DNA from: Bog-473 sp963726135
GTDB lineage: Bacteria > Actinomycetota > Acidimicrobiia > Acidimicrobiales > RAAP-2
Length of the DNA stretch: 64,000 bases
Direction of reading: 5' to 3'
NCBI GenBank assembly: GCA_963726135.1
Contig: CAVSBE010000001.1
Location: forward strand, 62,001 to 126,000
Under the pieces are notes generated by a model that searched no databases, was not told where the DNA came from, and was given only the letters and a program-made list of their open reading frames with translations. This document shows positions 24,264-32,408 of this stretch, piece after piece. Position 1 is the stretch's first letter. Each line of letters begins with the position of its first letter. Position numbers and translations under genes: made by a program.

Positions 24264-24746
24264 CTTGTTGGTTTACCACAGCACCCAGAATCCCGACCAC
24301 TGGTCCATAAGACTCGTACTCTGGCTCGGCCTCGTGTGGATGGTGTGCTCACTGTTCATTTTCCGGAATGCACAGAATTCCGACGACGGGAGAGAACCTC
24401 CTGACTGACCGGCGCCCATGGCCGGGGAGGTTGGGTTCGTACGCCAGGGACCGGCGTCTCCCCGGCCGGGGGTCAGTCCCCCAGCCGGCCAACCGGACTG
24501 CGCCCCGGGCTACGTGGGACGAAACCGAGTTGCGTGAACTAAGGGTTTCCGGGTGGTGACGAGAGCACGAAACTTCGTGGGCGGCTGTTCTGCACATGCG
24601 AGAGTGTCAACAGATTTCACAACAGGTGCAGCGTCGACGATGTTGATGGACCGTTTTGCTCGAGCTGTCCGGCACGGGGACCACAACGATGGTCTCTATG
24701 AAGTGGGCTCAACCAGGCCCAATTCGGCAATTTCATATCTTCCGTT
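24264..24746. other. Intergenic region with a two-tier hairpin
   Basis: I see no gene in these 483 bases. The outstanding feature is a long imperfect hairpin at 24404-24477, listed separately. The rest has no recognisable ORF with coding character. Confidence 0.5.
24404..24477. other. Two-tier inverted repeat, candidate structured RNA or terminator
   Basis: Outer arms ACTGACC (24404-24410) and GGTCAGT (24471-24477) pair perfectly, as do inner arms CCGGGGAG (24422-24429) and CTCCCCGG (24458-24465). They enclose an asymmetric internal loop and a 28-base terminal region. There is no U-tract, so it is not a classic terminator. I could not match it to a known riboswitch consensus. Confidence 0.5.
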
Positions 24747-25269
24747 GTGGGGTCCCGGCGCTCGTGGCTGTCTGCCCTGGTGCCGTTCGCAGTCGTGTTG
24801 AAGTCGCTGCCGGCTGCGGCTGCCGGGCCGGCGTCCAAGACCGACTCGAGCACGATGCTGTCCGTGGTGACACTGGTTGGCTCCAGCTCACCTACATTCA
24901 GAGCCAAGGTGACCGGCGCGCCGTCGGGCACAACGGTACCAACGGGAACGGTAGCCTTCGCGCTCAACGGCTTTGGCCCGCTCCAGTGCGACGGCCTCAC
25001 GGACAACGTCTCGCTTTCAGGCGGCGTCGCGAGCGGCGGCACACTCACCTCGAGAGACGGCATTTTTGTCGCGAGCGAGGGCAACCCTGGTCCCGCGGTG
25101 CCTCTGGTCGTCACTCCGCCCGCGAGCATCCCCGATGCTCTACCCCGCAGACCCGACCAGTCCGATTTCTGTGCAGGCCCAGGGCGCCTCGGGGGACAAC
25201 GTGGCGGTGACACAGTGCGGCAACAGTTACGGGGTAAACGCCGCCCAGCTGGACGCGAGCTGCAGCTGA
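24747..25269 (+). CDS. Secreted protein with an Ig-like/beta-sandwich domain, frame broken near 25,132
   Basis: A roughly 174-residue secreted protein. Starting at GTG 24747, a signal peptide runs RRSWLSALVPFAVVLKSLPAAAA, with likely cleavage after the Ala run. It is followed by a Ser/Thr-rich beta domain (SVVTLVGSSSPTFRAKVTG..GTTVPTGTVAF) like bacterial Ig-like repeat proteins. The C-terminus ISVQAQGASGDNVAVTQCGNS and ...DASCS, with two Cys, is in a different frame, reached by dropping one base in CCCCG at 25130-25134. Function unknown; probably cell-surface or extracellular. Confidence 0.55.
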
Positions 25270-25441
25270 CCGGAGTCCGGGATCGTCGAGCTGCGAAGTG
25301 GCGGTGAGCAGGTTCTGATCTATGACCCTGACGGTGATCCCCGTGGGGCAGTTGACGGGTGTGCGGCACCAAGACCTTCGACGTGCCGTTCGCGTAGACG
25401 CTGAAACGCCCTTCCGTCCTTTTGCCCAGCGAGGCTAGGCT

Positions 25442-25792
25442 GTGGACACGTACTACGGCCACGGTTCCTGGATCGCCCTGGTGATCTTCTTCGGTCTGTT
25501 CGCCATGCGGGCGCTCTCCTCTCAGCGACGCCGCCGGGGTCAGCAAAGGAGCTCACCTTCCTCGAGCTCGTTCACGGACCCCACTTTTCCAAGTCAAGCG
25601 TCTGATGCCGTCGACGCGTCGTCCGCCGAGATCACCTTCACCGGGATCGCTTCAGGTTGGCTGACCGACCCCTCGGGCCGACATGAGCAGCGGTACTGGT
25701 CGGGGTCTGAATGGACGGAGCACGTGAGAGACGGTGGTGTCCCGGGTACCGACCCACCTCCACGCAGCACTGGTCGCGAGGCGTCCTCGTAG
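25442..25792 (+). CDS. Membrane-anchored DUF2510 protein
   Basis: A 116-residue protein with one N-terminal membrane span (WIALVIFFGLFAMRAL, residues 10-25), a Ser/Arg-rich linker, and a C-terminal DUF2510 module. The module is seen as SGWLTDPSGRHEQRYWSGSEWTEHV, split at positions ~72-96 around the conserved DPSGRHEQRYW and GSEWTEHV. DUF2510 is common in actinobacterial membrane proteins of unknown role. Starts with GTG. Confidence 0.75.
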   Translation: MDTYYGHGSWIALVIFFGLFAMRALSSQRRRRGQQRSSPSSSSFTDPTFPSQASDAVDASSAEITFTGIASGWLTDPSGRHEQRYWSGSEWTEHVRDGGVPGTDPPPRSTGREASS

Positions 25793-25811
25793 CACCTCAT
25801 TCCAGGAGCGC

Positions 25812-26165
25812 TCAGTAGATGACCCGAAAGCCTCCGATGAAGGTGATCCTGTTGCCATCGGGATCGCTGATGCTGGCCGTCCTGACACCTTTGTTGGCCG
25901 TTTGGATCTCGTCGAGCACGAGGCCCCTCGCCGCGAGTTCAGCGGCCTGCGCCTCCAGGTCGTCAACGGCGAAGTTGAGAAGAGTTGACCCCGCTCGCTC
26001 AGGGTCATGAAAGACCTGCACCCAGCCGGTTTCAGTTATTCTCCACTCAAGCAGCGTCGCCATGGGGTGGTTGTCCTCCGGCCGCCCAGCGAGAGCCTCG
26101 TACCACCGCTGCGACGCTTGGATATCTGAAACAGGGACGACGGCAAGCACGTGGCCAATAGACAT
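25812..26165 (-). CDS. VOC-family (glyoxalase/bleomycin-resistance-like) protein
   Basis: A 117-residue single VOC domain. IGHVLAVVPVSDIQASQRWYEALAG is the first module start, and ISDPDGNRITFIGG the closing strand. The metal-binding Glu of typical glyoxalases is replaced near the end (NRITF), so it is more likely a binding or dioxygenase-like member than glyoxalase I. It lies downstream of the Gfo/Idh gene on the same strand with 50 bases between. Confidence 0.8.
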   Translation of the reverse strand: MSIGHVLAVVPVSDIQASQRWYEALAGRPEDNHPMATLLEWRITETGWVQVFHDPERAGSTLLNFAVDDLEAQAAELAARGLVLDEIQTANKGVRTASISDPDGNRITFIGGFRVIY

Positions 26166-26215
26166 GATGTGGATCCTTTCACCAGACCCCTTGAACGTGG
26201 ATCAGATCGATTTGG

Positions 26216-27313
26216 TCAACCTTCCCGAATCAACGCCGGGTCGACGCCCACGCCGCCCGCTGCGCTGCTGGCATACACGGCGAGCGCAAACCGCAACACC
26301 TCGACGGCCTCTTCGGCGCTCCACAACAAGGGGCCCTCGCCAGTACGGAGCCAACGCAGCCAGTGGCGTCCCGAGTTCCGGAAGCTGCTGGCCCAGTCGT
26401 CGTCGAGCGCATGGAAAGTCCGCATCTCGCCGTCAATGTAAGTCTCGAGGCTCGGTTGTTGAATGCCCCTGCCGGTGCAGCGGTTGACCCGTGAGTAGCC
26501 ACGACGGCCCGTGACTTCCCACCGTTCGTCATTGGTGTAGTAGTCGGACCGGAGATACATGTCGGGCGCCAAGGTGATGTCCCACACGCCGCGGATGCCA
26601 TTCTGGTGCTCCCATGCGATTGTGGTTGGAGCGTCGATCTCGATATCTGGCAGAACCTCGGTGCCGCCCACCCACGACCGGACCTCCCGTAGTGGTCCGA
26701 AAAGCCACAACGCCGTAGAGAGCTTGTGCCAGCCGTCATCGAACACCAAGACGCCCCTGCCGCGGCGCATCTGTGCGAACTGCCATTCGTAGCTGGACCG
26801 CGGCACGTCCCAGCCACCACGGCCACTGCCCACCATCTTCATGTGGTAGCCGCTCACCGTCCCGAGGTCCCCCGACTCGACCGTCTCCTTCAGCCTCTGC
26901 AAAGGCTCATAGAAGAGATAGTTTTCCATTACCCGCAGGACACGGTCGTTCGCTCGGGCCGCCTCGACCATTTGCTCGGCTTCGGCCAGGTCACTGCACA
27001 TCGGTTTCTGCAGGTTCAGATGCCAGCCATAGCCGAGCATCTCACAGACCCCTTCGACGTGGAGCGGGATCGGAAGCAGGACCTCGGCCGCATCGACCCC
27101 CAGGCCACTCGACACGAGATCGGCTGCGGTGGCGAACGTGCGGGCCTGGGGCCAATCAACTTGGCGTTGGGCACGTCGCTGGGGATCGGGATCAACGAGC
27201 GCCACAACCTCGACGTCCGGGTTGCCTATGTAGGCTCGGACGTTCAGGTCGTAGATGCGACCTAGACCGATGAAGGCAGCCCGGATCGGCCGGTCGTAGG
27301 GAACAAACGTCAT
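26216..27313 (-). CDS. Gfo/Idh/MocA-family NAD(P)-dependent oxidoreductase
   Basis: A 365-residue dehydrogenase acting on sugars, inositols or related substrates. The Rossmann opening is IRAAFIGLGRIYDLNVRAYI, with VVALVDPDPQRRAQ as the second strand. HLNLQKPMCSDLAEAEQMV contains the EKP-type motif with Gln in place of Glu (QKP), and the C-terminal beta-sheet domain includes FDDGWHKLSTALW, with the conserved His. I chose the ATG at 27313, preceded by GAGAAGG; an in-frame start 37 codons upstream would add residues unlike the family. Confidence 0.87.
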   Translation of the reverse strand: MTFVPYDRPIRAAFIGLGRIYDLNVRAYIGNPDVEVVALVDPDPQRRAQRQVDWPQARTFATAADLVSSGLGVDAAEVLLPIPLHVEGVCEMLGYGWHLNLQKPMCSDLAEAEQMVEAARANDRVLRVMENYLFYEPLQRLKETVESGDLGTVSGYHMKMVGSGRGGWDVPRSSYEWQFAQMRRGRGVLVFDDGWHKLSTALWLFGPLREVRSWVGGTEVLPDIEIDAPTTIAWEHQNGIRGVWDITLAPDMYLRSDYYTNDERWEVTGRRGYSRVNRCTGRGIQQPSLETYIDGEMRTFHALDDDWASSFRNSGRHWLRWLRTGEGPLLWSAEEAVEVLRFALAVYASSAAGGVGVDPALIREG

Positions 27314-27495
27314 GATCGCCTTCTCTCGTCGCGCGTGTTCTGCGGGCGGTGCAATCACCCGTTCTACACGCCGGCTTGTTTGGATCTCGCCTTCGGAGTG
27401 CGCCGTCACGGTCGGCTCTGACAAGCACCCGTCCGCGACGCAGCCCTTCCGGCACAGTCACACCCTGCCGACAGAAGGCCTGCCACACTGAGCAG

Positions 27496-28359
27496 ATGGC
27501 GGAGGAGAAGCATGTACGCCACAGGTGGCAGGACTGGACCTGGGACGAGACCGTCTTCGAAGGCACCGCCGCGTACTACCGCCAGGGTCGTAAGCCCTAC
27601 GCCCCTGCCCTGGTCGACGCCCTGGCCGAGCACCTCTCTCTCGACGGCCACGGACGCCTCCTCGACGTCGGCTGCGGACCAGGCACAGTCGCTCTGTTCT
27701 TCGCCACGCTCTTCGAGAGCGTTGTCGGCCTCGACTCAGATCGCGCCATGCTCGAGGAGGCCAAGCGAGCTGCTTCCGAGGAGCATGGCATCAGGGCCAC
27801 CTGGGTCCACATGCGGGCCGAGGAGCTCCCCGGATCCCTCGGCGCGTTCCGAGTCGTCAACTTCGCTCAGTCGTTCCACTGGATGGATCGTCCACGGGTG
27901 GCCGCCTCGGTCCGGGGCATGCTCGAGCCCGGCGGGGCCGTCGTCCAGGTGGACCTCTGGCACGCCAACCCGCCGGGCCAGGAGCGGCCGATTGGACCCC
28001 ACCCACCGCTGCCCGAAACAGCCATCGACGAGCTACGGGTGCGCTGGCTGGGTCCCGACCGCCGGGCGGGCCAAGGATTTCGCAACACCTCGCCCGATGC
28101 AGAGGATGAGGTGTTCCAGGCCGCCGGGTTTGCGCCTGAAGAAATAGTCGTGGTGCCCGATGATCGGGTCCTCGAGAGGTCCGTCGACGACGTCGTTGCC
28201 TGGGTTCTCTCCACTTCGTCGACGGCGCCGCACCTCTTCGGGGAGCAGCTGGGTGCCTTTGTACGCGAGCTGCGGGACTTACTTCTCACCGCTTCACCTC
28301 AGGGTCGATTCAGCGTTCCTCTTTCCAATAACCGACTGCGCATTCGCAGTCCGCGTTGA
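27496..28359 (+). CDS. SAM-dependent methyltransferase
   Basis: A 287-residue class I methyltransferase of the Methyltransf_11/25 type. LLDVGCGPGTVALFFATLF is motif I, VVGLDSDRAMLEEAKR motif II, FRVVNFAQSFHWMDRP motif IV/post-I, and LEPGGAVVQVDLWH motif VI. The FHWMD pattern is shared with trans-aconitate-like and natural-product methyltransferases. ATG at 27496. It is divergent from the Gfo/Idh gene, 182 bases apart. No partner identifies the substrate. Confidence 0.88.
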   Translation: MAEEKHVRHRWQDWTWDETVFEGTAAYYRQGRKPYAPALVDALAEHLSLDGHGRLLDVGCGPGTVALFFATLFESVVGLDSDRAMLEEAKRAASEEHGIRATWVHMRAEELPGSLGAFRVVNFAQSFHWMDRPRVAASVRGMLEPGGAVVQVDLWHANPPGQERPIGPHPPLPETAIDELRVRWLGPDRRAGQGFRNTSPDAEDEVFQAAGFAPEEIVVVPDDRVLERSVDDVVAWVLSTSSTAPHLFGEQLGAFVRELRDLLLTASPQGRFSVPLSNNRLRIRSPR

Positions 28360-28465
28360 TCTGGATCCTTGTCTCTCCCCTGCCAGTCTCCCCTGTCAGA
28401 ATCAGTGGAGGTTAGGCAAGAAGTGCTCATCTCGGAAGGTCCCGTGCCACCCGTGTGCTGACAAG

Positions 28466-29472
28466 ATGGCTCCTGTGATCGAATCTCCCGAAACCCGCTA
28501 TGCCAGGACGGCTGATGGTGTCGATGTGGCCTATCAGGTCTGGGGCCAAGGTCCCTTCGACCTCGTGGCGGTTCGGGACGGGTACATACCGATCGATACG
28601 ATGTGGGAAGAGCCGCAGCTGCGTGCATTCTTGGAACGGCTCGGTTCCTTCGCCCGAAACATATGGTTCGACGCGAGAGGCACCGGAAGTTCTGATTCAC
28701 TCGGGCTACCGGCCACATTGAACCTCGACTGGTGGATGGACGATATCGGCGCGGTCATGGATGCTGCGGGTTGCGGACGGGCTGCCCTGGTCGGTTTCTG
28801 CGAGAACGCTCCAGCCTCGTTGCTTTATGCCGCCAGTCACCCCGAGCGTGTCTCGGCTCTGGTCCTGTTCAACGCCTTCGCTCGGTTTCTAAGGGTTCCG
28901 ACTACCCTTGCGGGCTTCCGCCCGAGAAGGCTGACCGATACCTCGACACCATTCGAAATACCTGGGCGACGATGGCCCAGGTCGGATTCGTCGCTCCGAG
29001 CATGGTGGCCAACGAGAGCTGGCGTCGTGGGTACATGCGTTCGGCCCGGCTGAGCGTCAGTCGCAGTGCAGCTGTGAGCTCCATGCGCAACGTCCTCGAC
29101 ACGAGGGTCCCACCTGTTCTGCCCTCGGTTCAAGCCCCCACACTCGTCGTGGACCGCCGTGGTGATCGCCACATCCGGGTGGAGCACGGCCGATACCTCG
29201 CCGAGCACATCCGGGGTGCTCAGTTTTGGCCCACACCAAATGCGTCCTCCGTCACCCCAGAAAACTACGTGGAGTATCAGTATGGGCAAGCGATTCTATG
29301 GCAGCTGACGGCAGCCGGATTCGAGCCCCTAATGCAGCCATTCTTTACTTCGTGGAGTGGGATCACATTTCCGCGCGATCGATCGTCACTGACAGTGAAT
29401 GTGATCATGACCAATGACAAATGGTCATCGGTGATCCAAGAGGTCGTGATCGGAAGCTATAACGACCGTTGA
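28466..29472 (+). CDS. Alpha/beta hydrolase of the adenylate-cyclase-associated type, frame broken near 28,894 and truncated
   Basis: The N-terminus (ETRYARTADGVDVAYQVWGQGPFDLV, read from residue 7) and FDARGTGSSDSL are typical of the hydrolase head fused to class III adenylate cyclases in actinobacteria. The nucleophile region reads LVGFCENAPASLLYAA (Cys or Glu in place of GxSxG). Codons up to FARFLR and those from GSDYPCGLPPEKADRYL are in different frames; four instead of three Gs at 28893-28895 would join them. After GAQFWPTPN the similarity stops, the cyclase catalytic domain is missing, and the ORF ends at 29472. Probably a decayed gene. Confidence 0.6.
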
Positions 29473-29575
29473 CTACCATCGCCCTGCCGTCCGGCGCGCC
29501 ACGGTTACGCTCTGGTTGTAGGCCACACCCCGTGGCGTTTAGGCCACCCGACCCGCTCAGTTTTGAGCGATCAAT

Positions 29576-30616
29576 TCAGCTTCTGCCCGGCCGATGATCG
29601 GCACCCCGTCTGAAGGTTCCTCGGATCTTCTCAAACACCCGTCTCTTGAAGAGGATCATCTTCTCTTCACGCAAGCTGACCGCCATCGCGCGCGGAGATA
29701 TGTTGCGTGGCTCCCCGGGAGTTGCCTCGGCTTGGGTGGCTTCCGCAAGCTCGCTTTCGATTTCGCGGAGAAGTGCAATTCGTTCCTTGGCGAAGGGCTC
29801 TGTTGTCCCCTGGCCGAGGGTGACGAAGAACTCGTTGCCCGCAGTTTCGAACTCGTGAGTCACGTCGAGACTTGTTAGAAGCCCCAGTGACCTCAGATCC
29901 TGCAAGATGAGACGGAAACTCGCCGGAGTGAAGCACGAGATGTGCACATCCACATAGTCGCCCGCCGTGGCTTGGTCCCAGACGTTTCGTGCATATTCAA
30001 AGCTGTAGGCGCTTCCAAACTTGCCATGCGTTTCGGCTGACCACGAGATCTGTCCGTCGAGGGTGACGCAGTTCACCATGTGATCAAAGACACTGCCGGG
30101 CGTTGGCCGGTTCCGTCGTTGCCCGAATGCGTCCAGTACCTCCCTCGTCGTGGTGAGCGGTCTGAAGTGGTCGAAGCAGTAGCGCTTATCGGGGACGACA
30201 AGAGAAACCACGCCTTCGGGTTTCAACACATCCTGGCAGTCGTTGAGGAAGCCGGCCAGATCGGGGAGGTGCTCGATCACGTGGCTCGCGATGATCCAGT
30301 CGTAACGATCTGTGCCGCCGACCAGCTCACGGAGCGGCTCACCGCTCCAGACGAAGTCCACTTCTTCAATCTGGGCAAGATCGACATCTACGTCCTGGAA
30401 CTTCTGCCGCAGGGCGTCGGCATCCATGTAGTCGAGGACGTGAACGTTGAATCCTCCACGCCGGGGTGCGATCGGGCTGTGCGCAGGGCCGACCTCGAGT
30501 CCGAGACCGTCGCGATCTATGGAGGCGAGGGCTTTCTCGACTCGACTGAGCGATAAATCGCCCGAGCTGGGGGTGAGTGATGTGTCGGTCAGAGCGGGGT
30601 TTCCTCGCTGGCGCAT
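29576..30616 (-). CDS. SAM-dependent methyltransferase (Methyltransf_11-like)
   Basis: A 346-residue protein. LGLEVGPAHSPIAPRRGGFNVHVLDYMD is the SAM-binding start (split around residues 38-66), DWIIASHVIEHLPDLAGFL carries the conserved HVIEH, and LKPEGVVSLVVPDKRYCFDHFRPLT is the post-strand region often seen in methyltransferases of surface-glycan loci. The C-terminal ~60 residues are helical and basic. It lies downstream of the NeuD/DegT genes on the same strand and could belong to the same sugar-modification group. Confidence 0.83.
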   Translation of the reverse strand: MRQRGNPALTDTSLTPSSGDLSLSRVEKALASIDRDGLGLEVGPAHSPIAPRRGGFNVHVLDYMDADALRQKFQDVDVDLAQIEEVDFVWSGEPLRELVGGTDRYDWIIASHVIEHLPDLAGFLNDCQDVLKPEGVVSLVVPDKRYCFDHFRPLTTTREVLDAFGQRRNRPTPGSVFDHMVNCVTLDGQISWSAETHGKFGSAYSFEYARNVWDQATAGDYVDVHISCFTPASFRLILQDLRSLGLLTSLDVTHEFETAGNEFFVTLGQGTTEPFAKERIALLREIESELAEATQAEATPGEPRNISPRAMAVSLREEKMILFKRRVFEKIRGTFRRGADHRPGRS

Positions 30617-30640
30617 CGATCGGTCTTCCTCGGTACAAGG

Positions 30641-31585
30641 TTACGCCCCGCCCATCCCCTCTGTAGCAGAGGGTTCAAGATTGCCAGCGGGCCATTGGAC
30701 GCCCCCTGCCCCCACACCAGCTCTATGCGGCAGAGCCGACAAGTCAGAACCCGGTTGGAATTTCAGGCCGAGGGGGCAAAGCCCTTGTCGATAGAGGCCG
30801 AATGTGTGTCGACGAAGCGCCAGTCGATCCGGAAGAACCTGCAATTGGCGCAAGCCGATGGCTCAGCTCGGCTCAGGTAGCTTCGCGTTCTACCCGAGTT
30901 CGACGGAATTCCGGTCGGCGTCGAACCCGAAGTTCTTGATTCGATCGATACGGTCGATCAGCTCGGGATCACGAGCAATGACTGCACCCCCTTCCCCTAC
31001 TGCAAGCGTCTTGGTCGCGTGAAGAGAGAACACCTCGCAAGTGCCACGGGCGCCTAGTTGCTCTCCAGATGCGTATTGAGAGCCGAAGCCCGCGGCGGAA
31101 TCGATCACGAGCGCAAGCCCGTATCCATCGGCAAGCGCCTCCCAGGCCTGGATCCCTTCGTTTGCCACGCCTAAGGTATTGGTCAACAGAATGCCGGCCG
31201 TTGAATCAGCATTTGTTGCGAGGAACTCGTGTGCGTCGTTCAGACTCGGTTGCCACGAATCGGGCTCCACGTCAAGAAACGCAGGCTCGTATCCACATGA
31301 CCGGATCGCGAGCGGGCCGGCCGCGAACGTAAATGACGGAACCAGCACGTATGGCCGCTCGGAGTTAAACGTTGCGAGGATCGCCGCCTGGATCCCGGCG
31401 GTTCCGCTCGAGACAAGCGAGGTCGCGACTCTCCCGCCAACCCATCGGGCGAGCTCTTTTGCAAACTCTTGCTCGACCGGTCCGCCATTCGAGAAGATCC
31501 GTCTCTTGACGATCACTGCGTAGTCAGCAGCAATGTCGTCGACCTCGGGAAATGTCGGACAGAGAAACGGGATCCGCTTTGTCAA
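30641..31585 (-). pseudogene. DegT/DnrJ/EryC1/StrS aminotransferase, interrupted by two in-frame stops
   Basis: PLP-dependent sugar aminotransferase. LVSSGTAGIQAAILA, VPSFTFAAGPLAI, IDSAAGFGSQ and SLHATKTLAVGEGG (PLP lysine K192) are intact over the first 231 residues. Reading continues in the same frame after a TAG (30890-30892) with NAKLPEPS, then a TGA (30863-30865), then AIGLRQLQVLPDRLALRRH and LGLKFQPGSDLSALP, which is the expected DegT C-terminal region. Two nonsense codons nine codons apart, with no frameshift, point to true decay. The start overlaps the NeuD-like stop by four bases. Confidence 0.85.
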
Positions 31586-32220
31586 GATTCGTTCCCACTG
31601 GGACAGGGACGTGCTGGAGTACCCATCACCCTCTGACCGTCGGGGACGTCCTCAATGACTAAGGCACCCGCAGCGATGAATGCTCCGTCACCTATCGCTA
31701 TTCGGTCTCTGACTGTCGACCCGATGCCGAGAAATACCTCTTGGCCAATTGAAACGAGGCCACCGACAGCACAGCCAGGACTGATTGTCGAGAAATCACC
31801 GACGACGACGTCGTGACTGACGATGGCACCGACATTGATGAGCACGTGCTTCCCGAGTGTGCAGAGTCGATTTACGGCCGCCATCGGAGCGACCACGGTG
31901 CCTTCTCCGATTTCACTATCCGCAGCGACCCAGGCGCGATCAGAGACAAGGGTCAGGTACTGATCCCCGGGCCATCGCTCCACGAGGCGTCGGCGAACAC
32001 TGGGATCCCCCACCGCTGCGACGACCGGCAGTTCCGTGGGAACATCGAAGCCGTCCACGAGGGTGTAAACCGGAGCACCGTATTCGTCTTGCGTTCGGTC
32101 GTATTCGGGAGGTTGTTCCTCTATGAAGAAGGCAAGGTCGAAGCCTGCTTCTCGGCAATATCCAGCAGTTTCTAGCGCCTGCCGGCCTGCTCCCAGTAGG
32201 CCCACGCGTTGCCGGTGCAC
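31582..32220 (-). CDS. NeuD/PglD-like sugar O/N-acyltransferase
   Basis: A 212-residue acetyltransferase. The N-terminal Rossmann-like part (VGLLGAGRQALETAGYCREAG) and the C-terminal left-handed beta-helix with hexapeptide repeats (ISPGCAVGGLVSIGQEVFLGIG and IAIGDGAFIAAGALVIEDVPDG, read in pieces from ~145 to 200) are those of sialic-acid or bacillosamine acyltransferases. It uses acetyl-CoA to acylate a nucleotide-sugar amine, normally the product of a DegT-type aminotransferase, which is exactly the gene it overlaps. Since that partner is broken, the pathway is probably inactive. Start GTG. Confidence 0.85.
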   Translation of the reverse strand: MHRQRVGLLGAGRQALETAGYCREAGFDLAFFIEEQPPEYDRTQDEYGAPVYTLVDGFDVPTELPVVAAVGDPSVRRRLVERWPGDQYLTLVSDRAWVAADSEIGEGTVVAPMAAVNRLCTLGKHVLINVGAIVSHDVVVGDFSTISPGCAVGGLVSIGQEVFLGIGSTVRDRIAIGDGAFIAAGALVIEDVPDGQRVMGTPARPCPSGNES

Positions 32221-32408
32221 GCACGGATACTAGGCATGGCGCCGTGGAATCACGGGTCAATTCAAACTGCCTGCTCGTAAGCATCGAGATCCTTCCGACT
32301 TCGCGCTTGCCTCGGTCGATGCGTTCTTGGCACACCCAGTTTCTGGCGTCTGCTCGACGAGGCCGAGCCTCTCGGGCCACGCCGGCCGGCGTCTTCAGCC
32401 CCGGGCTG

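Noticed and set aside
24264..24746. The structured leader as a known c-di-GMP or c-di-AMP riboswitch
   Set aside because: Conserved core sequences of those classes are not present.
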